Shown piece after piece: positions 26,774-35,399 of a DNA stretch of 64,000 nucleotides. Origin of the DNA: Silvanigrella paludirubra (lineage in GTDB: Bacteria; Bdellovibrionota_B; Oligoflexia; Silvanigrellales; Silvanigrellaceae); assembly GCF_009208775.1 (NCBI RefSeq), contig NZ_WFLM01000001.1:475325-539324 (forward strand). Direction: 5' to 3'. Each line of letters opens with the position of its first letter. The stretch's first letter is position 1. A program made the position numbers and the translations under genes. The notes beneath the pieces were generated by a model. That model was not told the DNA's origin, ran no database searches, and saw only the letters and a program-made list of their open reading frames with translations.

Positions 26774-27883
26774 ATGAATGTTTTACCTCCTATGCGACGA
26801 GAAATCTTATTTCAAGTATTAAAGATTGTTTTTTTATCTAGCGCTCTTTCTTTGTTTTTAATATTATCTATTTATTTTAGCGCTAAAAATCCAAAAAACA
26901 CTTTAATATTTAATTATCAATCTATAAATAGTTTATTAATAATGTCTGATAATCTTGATTCTTTGTTCCTAGCTCAAAATAATTTAATTCAACTTCGAAA
27001 AAAAGAGGTAGAAAGTTTTGAAGATAATTTAGTTAAATTAGAGAATGAGAAAGTTAATATAGATTCATTTAAAAAAATTAGAGAATTATTTGAAAAATAT
27101 AAAAATAATGAAAAAAAAATGGGTTATAATGAATATTTTATATTGCGTAGTCTTTTAAAAGAACAAATTCAGAATTATCAAGAAAAAACTTCAAAAATTA
27201 TAGTAGATAGAGAGTCTTTTACAACAAAAGTTTTAATTTTATCTGTTATTATATTTTTAATATCTTTAATTGTATCTGTTTATTATTCTGAGAAAATTTC
27301 TGGTAAAATAGCCTATCCTATAAAAAAAATATCTGAAGTTTTACAAAATAAACCAAGTTTTGGACAAAAATTAAAATTCCCTCTACCTGAAAATCTTGAA
27401 ATCAAAAATTTAATAATAGAACTAAATGAGCTTTGGAAAAGACTAAGTGAAATTAATAATAATAATGTTAAAAGTTTGAATGCTCAAAGAAATGAATTTG
27501 ATGTTGTTTTAGATACCATTGAAGATCCCATAGTTGTTTTAGATCATTTGGGAAAAATTGAGCACCATAATAAATTTTTCGCAAATTTGGTGGGTGCGAA
27601 GCCGAACTCTCTTAACTTTCAAGCTTGGAATGATGTTTCTTTATCTTCATTGAGTTATTTGCAGTTAAGAAATCTTTTAAGAAATGAAAATATAGAAGAA
27701 TCTTTATTTTGGGCGGTTTTAGATAATTCAGATAAAATTTTTCGTCTAAGAAAACGCTATATATTTGATAGCAATAAAAAACGTTGTGGAACCATTTTTA
27801 TCTTACATGATATCACTTATTCATTCCCCCTTGAAAAATTTAAGGAAATGTCGTTGAAGCTTAAAGAATCTCAGACTAAATAA
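26774..27883 (+). CDS. Membrane HAMP-PAS protein lacking a kinase domain
   Basis: 369 residues. Two membrane segments (about 17-37 and 151-172) bracket a helical periplasmic region. A HAMP-like linker follows (ISGKIAYPIKKISEVLQNK), then a coiled coil and a PAS domain (about 240-345: FDVVLDTIEDPIVVLDHLGK onward, with GTIFILHDITY at its end). This is the usual input half of a sensor histidine kinase, but the protein stops at FKEMSLKLKESQTK, exactly where the dimerisation His helix would begin. No frameshifted kinase sequence follows. It starts 10 bases after kdpD, so the two are co-expressed and may together replace the membrane and input parts of KdpD. Confidence 0.75.
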   Translation: MNVLPPMRREILFQVLKIVFLSSALSLFLILSIYFSAKNPKNTLIFNYQSINSLLIMSDNLDSLFLAQNNLIQLRKKEVESFEDNLVKLENEKVNIDSFKKIRELFEKYKNNEKKMGYNEYFILRSLLKEQIQNYQEKTSKIIVDRESFTTKVLILSVIIFLISLIVSVYYSEKISGKIAYPIKKISEVLQNKPSFGQKLKFPLPENLEIKNLIIELNELWKRLSEINNNNVKSLNAQRNEFDVVLDTIEDPIVVLDHLGKIEHHNKFFANLVGAKPNSLNFQAWNDVSLSSLSYLQLRNLLRNENIEESLFWAVLDNSDKIFRLRKRYIFDSNKKRCGTIFILHDITYSFPLEKFKEMSLKLKESQTK

Positions 27884-27948
27884 GAAGAGTCCTTTTTTTT
27901 TGAGTTTAGAGTGTTTAAAGTAAAATTTTTAATGAAAGTCATCTAAAT

Positions 27949-28173
27949 ATGAAAAATAATCTTTTAATATTAATTACTTGTATTTTTGCAGTCTCTTGTA
28001 CAGTATCCATCGGCGATTCTAAAGATCAAGCAAAAAAATCAGACGAAGAGATTGTCAATGAGATGTGTAATGAAGGGAATCTCAAAGCATGTGAGGTTGT
28101 TGATCTCATCCAAAAGAAAAAAGAAGAAAAATATCAGAGAGTTATAAAAGAAAGTGGTATAAGAAGTAAGTAA
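27949..28173 (+). CDS. Small lipoprotein of unknown function
   Basis: 74-residue predicted lipoprotein. The signal ends in a lipobox (FAVSC, Cys at residue 17) followed by TVSIGDSKDQAKKSD. The mature chain is short, charged and helical, with one further pair of Cys residues (EMCNEGNLKACEV) that could form a disulphide. The NEGNLKACEV motif recalls the small Sel1-like or Cys-pair lipoproteins, but I do not recognise a family. It stands alone downstream of the kdp cluster. Confidence 0.6.
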   Translation: MKNNLLILITCIFAVSCTVSIGDSKDQAKKSDEEIVNEMCNEGNLKACEVVDLIQKKKEEKYQRVIKESGIRSK

Positions 28174-28246
28174 TATTTTTATTGATTTTTTCTTTATTAT
28201 AAAATAGATTTTTCAATGATTTATTATAATAATTGAGGTTAAATCA

Positions 28247-29344
28247 ATGCCTAAAGTCCCGTATCTTTTTTCCTTAAGTAAACAAATCATTTTTTTCTTT
28301 GTATTTGTTTTCTTTTTTATAGGTTGCCAATCAACAAATAAAAATAAATTAAAAAAGTCATCTCAATTTGATAAAGCTCTCGTTTTTTACGCTTCTGACG
28401 ATCCCATTTGGTTACCTTATTTTTCCAATTCATTTACACGCCGTATTTCTGAAGATGGAGTCTATAATGCTGTTCAAAATCGTGATTTAAATAAAGAATG
28501 GATGATTAATAGTTTAGGTAATCAAGAAGATGTTCTTGTTGAAGATAAATTTCTTTTATATTCAAATAAATTGCGTGGATTTATTTTGGCTGGAAACTTT
28601 TCTAAAGCTCAAAAATTGTCTGTTATTTATATGAGAGATGCAGTCTTATTATTATCAAACAATCCTTCTTCTGTTTCTTTTTCTTATGCAACGCTAGCAT
28701 TTTGGTCTGCAATATCAAATTTAAAAACTTCAAATTCTTTAGCTAGAGATTATGGAATTATTTATGAAAAATATTCTTCTTTTAGTGTTAAAGATAATTT
28801 AGAATCACAGGTTGATTCCAAATTAATTGATAAATTAAAATCAATAACTATGCCCTATATTGCAAAACAGAAATCAATAAAAATTTTAAATGCTAAAAAT
28901 TGTACGACTTTTATTGATGGTCAAGAATTAAAATCTTCTGCAATTATGTTACCACCTAAAATGCAAAGTGTAATTTCAGCTAGCTGTTCAAATGGTTCTT
29001 TTTCTCAAGTTTTTATTGCGGAAAAATATTCAAGTATCAAAATTTCCCCTTATATGCCTTCTTCTTTTTATTCAATGCCTAGCGTCGCTTCTCTCCCTAA
29101 AGAGCAAATTTTATCTTTGAGGCCTTCTGCAATTATTCTTATCTATTGGTCTCATTCCGATAAATATATGGAATCACAACTTGTCGATCCGAAAAGTTTT
29201 TCAGTTGTTAAAAAAACACGTATTCTTTTGTCTTCCAAAAAGGATTTAGATGAAGCAGGTGATAATCTAATCGCTTTTCTAAGGTCTAAAAATACCCAGA
29301 GTCCTAAAACTTCTTCCCAAGGCTTGACCTCGTCATCCAATTGA
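28247..29344 (+). CDS. Lipoprotein of unknown function
   Basis: 365-residue predicted lipoprotein: the hydrophobic signal ends in FFIGC with the lipidated Cys near residue 27. The mature part is rich in Ser, Lys and Asn. It has a predicted helical region around residues 90-180 (LRGFILAGNFSKAQKLSVIY and ATLAFWSAISNLKTSNSLAR), reminiscent of repeat scaffolds, then a beta-rich domain after residue 200. The segment SASCSNGSFSQVFIAEKYSS resembles a PEGA-type carbohydrate-binding repeat, which is only a suggestion. The last 25 residues are low complexity. ATTGAGGTTAAATCA precedes the ATG. Function unknown. Confidence 0.6.
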   Translation: MPKVPYLFSLSKQIIFFFVFVFFFIGCQSTNKNKLKKSSQFDKALVFYASDDPIWLPYFSNSFTRRISEDGVYNAVQNRDLNKEWMINSLGNQEDVLVEDKFLLYSNKLRGFILAGNFSKAQKLSVIYMRDAVLLLSNNPSSVSFSYATLAFWSAISNLKTSNSLARDYGIIYEKYSSFSVKDNLESQVDSKLIDKLKSITMPYIAKQKSIKILNAKNCTTFIDGQELKSSAIMLPPKMQSVISASCSNGSFSQVFIAEKYSSIKISPYMPSSFYSMPSVASLPKEQILSLRPSAIILIYWSHSDKYMESQLVDPKSFSVVKKTRILLSSKKDLDEAGDNLIAFLRSKNTQSPKTSSQGLTSSSN

Positions 29345-29501
29345 CCTATCTCCTTGCCCATATGCGCTGTCAAAAGCTTGTCATTTCTTGGATGCCATTT
29401 ATTACATCTTTTTCATTTGAATTATCTGCTTATTTCCTACGCTTTTAAGTATTAATGCTCGTAAAATTTGAATAACTTTTGTGTCAGGAACTTTTATGCT
29501 C

Positions 29502-29515
29502 ACACTATTGACAGC
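29502..29515 (+). promoter_or_regulatory. NrdR box 1 (upstream, weaker)
   Basis: ACACTATTGACAGC is a weaker match to the NrdR box consensus ACACwATATATwGT. It starts 32 bases before the second box, three helical turns, which is the spacing seen in known NrdR-regulated nrd promoters. Confidence 0.5.
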
Positions 29516-29519
29516 GTCT

Positions 29520-29547
29520 TTTGACATGCGTTAACACTATATATAAC
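29520..29547 (+). promoter_or_regulatory. nrdAB promoter with overlapping NrdR box 2
   Basis: TTGACA (29520-29525), 16 bases, TATAAC (29542-29547) form a good promoter. ACACTATATATAAC at 29534-29547 matches the NrdR box and covers the -10, so bound NrdR would block transcription when dATP is plentiful. The nrdR gene itself is not in the window. Confidence 0.65.
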
Positions 29548-29725
29548 AAGTGTCGGCATTTTCATCCTACTTAATGAAGTGCCGCAATTCCTCGCTAAGA
29601 GAAGATTTGCGGTAGATGAATTTTTGCGGCATTGGGTACCATTCATTTGTATGGCTATGTATTAACTGCTCTTTTCCTTGACTTAAAAAGTGGAACGACT
29701 TGTACACCATCTGGAGAAATATTTC

Positions 29726-32107
29726 ATGGCGATGTCCTCTTATAAACCTCATCATCCTAAAGCGAATTTATCTGAGTTAAATTTTTCTAGCGTTGATTTT
29801 AACTCTTCATTGCAGAACATCATTCTCGATGTCCGTCCGCTTATAGAGCAAGGAAGAGAGTATTCTTACATAGCGGCAAGTATACTTTCTGAGCAACTCA
29901 GGCTCGAAGTCTTAAAAACAATAGGGTTAGAAGCTACCGTTTCAAACTTACCAGAGCAGGAAAAGGTTTATCCCACTCTTTCTCAATATGTTCACTATGG
30001 AACAGAGCAAGGGCAATTATCGAATCGTCTACGTGAATTAGATCTCGAATATTTAAATTCTTGCATAAAACATGATCGTAATTATTTATTTGATTACATT
30101 GGCGCACATACTCTTTATGATCGTTACCTTTTGCATAAAAAGGGAATGAGATATGAAACTTGGCAACATTTTTGGATGCGTGTTGCTATGGGTGTTGCTT
30201 TAGCAGAAGGCAATGCAACCGAAGCCACAAAATATGCGGCAGAATTTTATGAAGTCATTTCTCAAATGCTTTATGTACCAAGTACCCCAACATTATTTAA
30301 TTCAGGTACAAACCACTCTCAAATGTCTTCGTGTTTTTTAACAACAACACAAGATGATCTTCTCGATATCTATCGTCAGTATTCTGATAACGCGATGTTA
30401 TCAAAATATGCAGGAGGTTTAGGTAACGACTGGAGTAACATCCGTGGAAGTGGGAGTTGGATTAAAGGAACAAACGGCCGTTCTCAAGGTGTTATTCCTT
30501 TTATAAAGGTACAAGATTCCTCTACAATAGCGGTGAATCAAGGTGGAAAAAGAAAAGGCGCTGTTTGTGCTTATTTAGAAACATGGCATTTAGACATTGA
30601 AGATTTTCTTGAATTAAGAAAAAATACAGGCGATGAACGTCGTCGTACTCATGATATGAATACAGCAAATTGGATTCCTGATCTTTTTCTTGAAAGAGTA
30701 GAAAGTAACAGTGAATGGACACTATTTTGTCCTTCAGAAACTCCCGATCTTCATGACGCCTATGGAGATCACTTTAAAAAATTATATGAAGATTATGAGC
30801 AAAAAGCATCGCTCGGTCAAATCCATAATTTCAGAAAAATTTCTGCTGTTCAGCTGTGGCGCAAAATTTTAACGATGATTTTTGAAACAGGACATCCTTG
30901 GGTTACATTCAAAGATCCTTGTAATTTAAGAAGTGCACAACGTCATATCGGCGTAGTTCATAGCAGTAATTTATGTACAGAAATTACTTTAAATACAAAT
31001 GCAGAAGAAACAGCTGTTTGTAATTTAGGTTCTATAAATTTAAAAGCAGTCTTTCAATCTGAAAATCCTGGAAAAACATTAGAGCATGCCGTGCGTGTTG
31101 GAATGCGCATGTTAGACAATGTGATCACAGAAAATTTTTATCCTATAAAATCAGCAGAAACGGCAAATCATCGCCATCGTCCTGTTGGAATGGGATTTAT
31201 GGGTTTTCAAGATGTTTTATATATGAAAAAAATACCTTATTCAAAACCAGAAGCAATGTGGCTTTCTGAAAAAATTGCAGAACAAATAAGTTTTCATGCA
31301 ATTAAAGCATCTGCTACTTTAGCAAAAGAAAGAGGCTCTTACTCAAGTTTTCAAGGCTCTACTTGGTCTAAGGGTAAGGTTCCAAAGGACACCATAACCG
31401 AATTAGGTTCACATGTTAAGGTACCAGAAGCGCCTTCAACTTATCTCTCAAAATCGGGAGAGTTGTTACCTTGTGATACGCTATTATCTCAAGATGGCTT
31501 TAACACTCTATTAGACTGGGATGAAATTCGTTCTCTTGTTTCTGCAGGAATGAGAAATAGTCTTTGTTTAGCAGTTGCACCAACGGCAACAATTTCAAAT
31601 ATTTCAAATTGTACTCAATCTATTGAACCGACTTATAAAAATCTTTATGTGAAAAGTAACATGGGTGGTGAATATACAATTATTAATGAGTATTTAATAG
31701 ATGATCTTAAAAGCTTAGGCTTGTGGAATACAGAACTTTCTCGTGAATTAAAACTTTGCGATGGTGCTGTGAGTGAATTAAATATTCCTGAAAACATCAA
31801 AGAGCTATATAAAACAGCTTTTGATATTGAACCAGAGCAATTGATTCGCTGTGCCGCATTACGTCAAGTTTATATAGATCAAGCTCAAAGCTTAAATTTA
31901 TATATGTCTGCTCCTAGTGGGAAAAAAATTGATGAAATGTACCGCTATGCATGGCATTCTGGCTTGAAAACAACTTATTATTTAAGAACAAAAGCAGCTA
32001 CAAGTGTAGAAAAATCAAGTATATCTTCAAGAAAAAAAGAAGCAATTATAGCGCCCGAGGTGAAAGCTTGTTCGATAGACAATCCAGAGTGTGAGTCTTG
32101 TCAATAA
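29726..32107 (+). CDS. nrdA: Ribonucleoside-diphosphate reductase, alpha subunit (class I)
   Basis: 793 residues from the ATG at 29726, which follows CTGGAGAAATATTTC; the upstream GTG at 29690 has no ribosome-binding site. The large subunit reduces ribonucleotides using a thiyl radical. Key parts are visible: STPTLFNSGTNHSQMSSCFL with one redox Cys, NLCTEITLNTNAEETAVCNL with the Asn-Cys-Glu active site and the second redox Cys, PTATISNISNCTQSIEPTYK, the radical-path YY in KTTYYLRTKA, and a C-terminal Cys pair (PECESCQ) for regeneration. The N-terminal ATP-cone typical of dATP-inhibited enzymes is not evident, so control may rely on NrdR. nrdB follows after 28 bases. Confidence 0.95.
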   Translation: MAMSSYKPHHPKANLSELNFSSVDFNSSLQNIILDVRPLIEQGREYSYIAASILSEQLRLEVLKTIGLEATVSNLPEQEKVYPTLSQYVHYGTEQGQLSNRLRELDLEYLNSCIKHDRNYLFDYIGAHTLYDRYLLHKKGMRYETWQHFWMRVAMGVALAEGNATEATKYAAEFYEVISQMLYVPSTPTLFNSGTNHSQMSSCFLTTTQDDLLDIYRQYSDNAMLSKYAGGLGNDWSNIRGSGSWIKGTNGRSQGVIPFIKVQDSSTIAVNQGGKRKGAVCAYLETWHLDIEDFLELRKNTGDERRRTHDMNTANWIPDLFLERVESNSEWTLFCPSETPDLHDAYGDHFKKLYEDYEQKASLGQIHNFRKISAVQLWRKILTMIFETGHPWVTFKDPCNLRSAQRHIGVVHSSNLCTEITLNTNAEETAVCNLGSINLKAVFQSENPGKTLEHAVRVGMRMLDNVITENFYPIKSAETANHRHRPVGMGFMGFQDVLYMKKIPYSKPEAMWLSEKIAEQISFHAIKASATLAKERGSYSSFQGSTWSKGKVPKDTITELGSHVKVPEAPSTYLSKSGELLPCDTLLSQDGFNTLLDWDEIRSLVSAGMRNSLCLAVAPTATISNISNCTQSIEPTYKNLYVKSNMGGEYTIINEYLIDDLKSLGLWNTELSRELKLCDGAVSELNIPENIKELYKTAFDIEPEQLIRCAALRQVYIDQAQSLNLYMSAPSGKKIDEMYRYAWHSGLKTTYYLRTKAATSVEKSSISSRKKEAIIAPEVKACSIDNPECESCQ

Positions 32108-32135
32108 AAATCTTTCATCTTAAAGGAGAACATTT

Positions 32136-33119
32136 ATGTTAATTAATGAAGTTAGACCTCAACTTATGCCATTTAAATACCCATGGGCATGGGATGAGTT
32201 TAAAAATTTATGTAAAAATCATTGGCTCCCACAAGAAATTTCAATGGCTTCTGATATAGCTCAATGGAAAAATCAAGGTTACCTTACTCAAGATGAGCGT
32301 CACCTTATTAAAAAAATATTAAGTTTTTTTGCTAATACAGACGTGTTAGTGGGTGATAATATTATTATGGCAATTTATAAGCATATTACCAACCCAGAAT
32401 GCCGTCAGTATTTAACGGCACAAGCATTTCAAGAAAGTATCCACTCTTGGAGTTATTCCCATATTGTGGAATCTCTCTCTATGGATCAACAAGAAGTTTT
32501 TGGTGAATTTAAAAAAGTAGGAACAATTAAAGATAAACACGATTTTCAATCCCAGTTTTTTGAAGGGATTTTAAATGAAAGCTTTTCTACAAAAACAGCT
32601 GAAGGCCGTTCTCTGTTTTTAAAGAATTTGTGCGCTTATTATATTGGCATGGAAGGTATGCAGTTTTATAGTGCCTTTGTTCTTTTATTAAACTTTAAAC
32701 GTCGTAATCTTCTTGTTGGTACATCAGAACAACTAGAATATATTGTTCGTGATGAAAGCTTACATTGTCGATTTGGTACAAAACTAATTAATCAATATAT
32801 CGAAGAAAATATTGATATTTGGACACCAGAATTAAAAGAAGAAGTAAGAAAAAATATTGAGCATGTTGTTGAGTTAGAAGATGCGTTTGTTGCAGATTCT
32901 CTCCCTCGTGATATTCTTGGGCTTTCTCGATCCCAATTTGCAAGATATATTCGTTATATTGCAGATAGACGTATCGAAAGCATAGGTTTAGAACCCATTT
33001 ATGGTGAAGAAGAAACTCCATTTCCTTGGATGAATGAAATTATGGATCTTCCAAAAGAAAAGAACTTTTTTGAAACACGCGTTACAGAATATCAAACAGG
33101 TTTTGGTTTAGAATGGTAA
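32136..33119 (+). CDS. nrdB: Ribonucleoside-diphosphate reductase, beta subunit (class I)
   Basis: 327-residue diiron protein that generates the radical used by NrdA. All metal ligands can be placed: D69, E100 and H103 (FQESIHSWSY), E173 (GMEGMQF), E207 and H210 (VRDESLHCRFG). The spacings (31, 3, 34 and 3 residues) are those of E. coli NrdB. Tyr107, four residues after H103, corresponds to the radical Tyr122, so it is a conventional tyrosyl-radical enzyme and not a Phe-containing class Ic form. The start follows AAAGGAGAACATTT. It is the second gene of the nrdAB operon. Confidence 0.95.
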   Translation: MLINEVRPQLMPFKYPWAWDEFKNLCKNHWLPQEISMASDIAQWKNQGYLTQDERHLIKKILSFFANTDVLVGDNIIMAIYKHITNPECRQYLTAQAFQESIHSWSYSHIVESLSMDQQEVFGEFKKVGTIKDKHDFQSQFFEGILNESFSTKTAEGRSLFLKNLCAYYIGMEGMQFYSAFVLLLNFKRRNLLVGTSEQLEYIVRDESLHCRFGTKLINQYIEENIDIWTPELKEEVRKNIEHVVELEDAFVADSLPRDILGLSRSQFARYIRYIADRRIESIGLEPIYGEEETPFPWMNEIMDLPKEKNFFETRVTEYQTGFGLEW

Positions 33120-33199
33120 AAATGACATAAGTTAACAGATTGATCCAAATAAATAAAGAAGCTATCGTTAAAGAAGAATAATTCAATGAGGTTAATCAC

Positions 33200-33475
33200 A
33201 TGTATTGGAACCAATTGATTAAAGCTTTTTTCATTATGATAGCTTCTTTCTTTTTGTGGAGTTCTTGTAGTAAACAAGACTCTGTAGATTTAATGGTAGA
33301 TATACCTGAGTTATTAAGAAGAGACAAACTGGCATCTTTTTATGGGCCAGAGGCAAAAAAACATTGTGAGCATTTTCGTAAAGTTTATGCAGGATTTTGT
33401 GATACTGTAAATCAACCGTATATAAAATGTTATGACTTAAACGATAAAAAGTATAAGTTAACAGAATGTGATTAA
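33200..33475 (+). CDS. Small lipoprotein of unknown function
   Basis: 91-residue predicted lipoprotein. The signal sequence MYWNQLIKAFFIMIASFFLW ends in a lipobox with Cys23 (SSC), followed by SKQDSVDL. The mature domain has four Cys residues (CEHFRKVYAGFC and later IKCYDL, TECD), probably two disulphides, so it is periplasmic. The ATG follows AATGAGGTTAATCAC. A 12-base inverted repeat (33155-33166 and 33238-33249) encloses the ribosome-binding site and first codons. I do not recognise a family. Confidence 0.6.
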   Translation: MYWNQLIKAFFIMIASFFLWSSCSKQDSVDLMVDIPELLRRDKLASFYGPEAKKHCEHFRKVYAGFCDTVNQPYIKCYDLNDKKYKLTECD

Positions 33476-33517
33476 TAAAATCAATTTTAATTCCTTAGCA
33501 AAAACAAAAAAACTTGG

Positions 33518-33565
33518 TATAAACCTTTTGCACATATTTCAAATAATAGTGCTCAAAGGTTTATA
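33518..33565 (+). terminator. Long hairpin after the lipoprotein gene
   Basis: TATAAACCTTTTGCAC (33518-33533) pairs with GTGCTCAAAGGTTTATA (33549-33565), a 16-base-pair stem with one bulge and a 15-base loop, located between the lipoprotein and the YdcF-like gene. No clean T run follows, so it may be a terminator or a processing/stability element. Confidence 0.45.
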
Positions 33566-33588
33566 TCAATAAAATAAGGAATTCGAAA

Positions 33589-34452
33589 ATGAATGAAACA
33601 ACACAAATTTCGAATTGGAATTTAGATCTCAAAAACTATTTAAAAGAATTCACTTTTGATGCGGGACTACCTAGCATCATGCTGCTTTTGTGTTGTTTGT
33701 TATTATGGCTCTGTATTTTTCGAAAATTAATGAAAATCTTACTTACCTTTGCAAGTTTTTTTATTATCATAATATGCTTTAAAAAAACCCCAGATTATCT
33801 TTCAAATTTTTTACTTTCCCCTGAATCTAAAAAACTGCAAAATCAAAATTTTTTAAGCCAAAAGATAGAGCTAATTCCTGATCCTCTTCCTAATTGTGCA
33901 AAAAATGCGAATGCCATCATTGTGCTTGGCGCTGGTATATATCAAAAAGATTTGCCATCAATTATTTCACAAACAAGATTATTAGGATTAACGGAATTAT
34001 TAAAAGAGTCAAACTATAAAAAACAATGGGAATCAAATAAAACTCCAATAATTATTACGGGTGGTTATACAAATAAGTATATTTCTCAAAGTGAAGCTCA
34101 AGCTATGAAAGAGTTTATACATTATACTTATGGAAATTCAGCAATAAATTATAAAATTATTACTGAAAATGAAAGCAAAAATACCTATCAAAATTCAGCA
34201 TATTCAAGAGAAATATTTGAAAAAAATAATTATAATAAAAATATTATTCTGCTTACAAGTAGTACCCATATGTTTAGAGCAAAACGTACCTTTGAAAAAC
34301 AAGGTTTTCAAGTTTGTCCTATTCCTGTAACCTCCTTTGAGTCCAATGGAAGCGGGATTTTTAATTTTGCAAATGCTGTAACAACTGTTGGTTTATTAAA
34401 TGAATATATAGGTATAGCAGGCTATGGCTTAAAAGGTTGGCTAAAACTCTAA
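33589..34452 (+). CDS. YdcF/ElyC-family (DUF218) membrane protein
   Basis: 287 residues. Two hydrophobic segments lie at about residues 28-60 and the DUF218 domain at about 95-265. Signatures are NANAIIVLGAGIYQ, PIIITGGYTNK, SEAQAMKEFI, ITENESKNTYQNSA and ILLTSSTHMFRAKRTFEKQG, exactly the order seen in the SanA/ElyC/YdcF group. ElyC-type members influence envelope polysaccharide or peptidoglycan precursor use; the precise reaction is unknown. AATAAGGAATTCGAAA gives the ribosome-binding site. It is a single gene between the lipoprotein and efp. Confidence 0.85.
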   Translation: MNETTQISNWNLDLKNYLKEFTFDAGLPSIMLLLCCLLLWLCIFRKLMKILLTFASFFIIIICFKKTPDYLSNFLLSPESKKLQNQNFLSQKIELIPDPLPNCAKNANAIIVLGAGIYQKDLPSIISQTRLLGLTELLKESNYKKQWESNKTPIIITGGYTNKYISQSEAQAMKEFIHYTYGNSAINYKIITENESKNTYQNSAYSREIFEKNNYNKNIILLTSSTHMFRAKRTFEKQGFQVCPIPVTSFESNGSGIFNFANAVTTVGLLNEYIGIAGYGLKGWLKL

Positions 34453-34559
34453 AATCCTGTTTTCCGTTCCTTTATAATCAGCAAAATCCTGAAAAAGCTG
34501 CATTGCAATTTTATAATTAAGATGTTAGTTCCAATTTCGCATGAAAAGGAGTTTTCTTT

Positions 34560-35135
34560 ATGAGTAGTATGTACGATACCCGTGACTTTCGCCGTGGGCT
34601 AAAAGTTCTTATGAATAATGATCCTTGGATTATTGTTGATTTTCAACATGTTAGTCCAGGAAAAGGCGCAGCTTTTACGCGCACAAAAGTAAAAAACTTA
34701 AGAACAGGGCAAGTTGTCGAACACAACATAAAAAGTGGAGACAAGCTCGAAAAACCTGATGTCGAAGAAAGAAACATGCAGTTTTTATATAATGATGCTG
34801 ATGGTTATCATTTTATGGATACAGGAAATTATGAACAAATATCTTTAACCAACCTCGAAGTTGGTGACACAAAAAACTACTTAATTGAAAATTCAATCAT
34901 TAAGGTCGTGTTTTTTAATAGCAAGCCTATTGGTGTTGAAACAGAAACATTTGTTGAATTAAAAGTTGTAGAAACATCTCCTGGAGTTCGTGGCGATACC
35001 GCAACGGGAGGTAGTAAACCTGCAAAATTGGAAACAGGGCTTGTGGTAAGCGTGCCATTCCATATTAATGAGGGTGATATTCTTCGCATAGATACAAGAG
35101 AAGCTGTTTATGTAGATAGAGTAAATCGTAAATAA
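34560..35135 (+). CDS. efp: Elongation factor P
   Basis: 191-residue EF-P, which relieves ribosome stalling at consecutive prolines. The N-terminal KOW-like domain has the modification loop VSPGKGAAFTR with Lys35 (equivalent to E. coli K34), so lysylation by EpmA/EpmB-type enzymes, or another modification, is possible; those genes are not here. The C-terminal OB domains carry VVETSPGVRGDTATGGSKPA and INEGDILRIDTREAVYVDR, both diagnostic. AAAAGGAGTTTTCTTT precedes the ATG. An internal Met at residue 4 is an alternative start. An intrinsic terminator follows. Confidence 0.96.
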   Translation: MSSMYDTRDFRRGLKVLMNNDPWIIVDFQHVSPGKGAAFTRTKVKNLRTGQVVEHNIKSGDKLEKPDVEERNMQFLYNDADGYHFMDTGNYEQISLTNLEVGDTKNYLIENSIIKVVFFNSKPIGVETETFVELKVVETSPGVRGDTATGGSKPAKLETGLVVSVPFHINEGDILRIDTREAVYVDRVNRK

Positions 35136-35160
35136 GTTTTTATAAATGAATTGAGTTTTT

Positions 35161-35195
35161 AAAGCTGGTAGATATTTAAATCCACCAGCTTTTTC
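35161..35195 (+). terminator. Terminator of efp
   Basis: AAAGCTGGT (35161-35169) pairs with ACCAGCTTT (35183-35191), followed by more T residues; the arms can extend by GA/TC with one mismatch. It lies 25 bases after the efp stop. Confidence 0.75.
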
Positions 35196-35399
35196 ATTAT
35201 TCATTGAAGAATTAAAATTTGTTTTTTTCTTAAAATAAAAGGGATTTCTTTTTCAAGGTATTGACTTTACTTAAGGAATTATGGAAATCTGTTGATGTTT
35301 TAGTTAAGAGCTTTAAAAGTTCTTTTTTTGGGTATATCTATACACAAGTACCTTTGTCTAAATTGTGAAACAAGGTATATATTTAGAGGAACCACAATA

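Larger units (their letters stand above)
29345..29725 (+). promoter_or_regulatory. nrdAB control region
   Basis: The 381 bases ahead of nrdA hold a promoter, two NrdR boxes (listed separately) and a leader of about 170 bases. The leader has an inverted repeat TGCCGCAA (29580-29587) and TTGCGGCA (29624-29631); a second TTGCGG at 29607-29612 could pair with the same left arm, so two alternative hairpins are possible. That is the layout of an attenuator, but I cannot assign it to a riboswitch class. Confidence 0.45.

Noticed and set aside
29552-29725. Cobalamin riboswitch in the nrdA leader
   Set aside because: The leader is structured, but I find no B12-box-like sequence and the enzyme is an iron-dependent class I reductase, so I left it as an unassigned structured leader.
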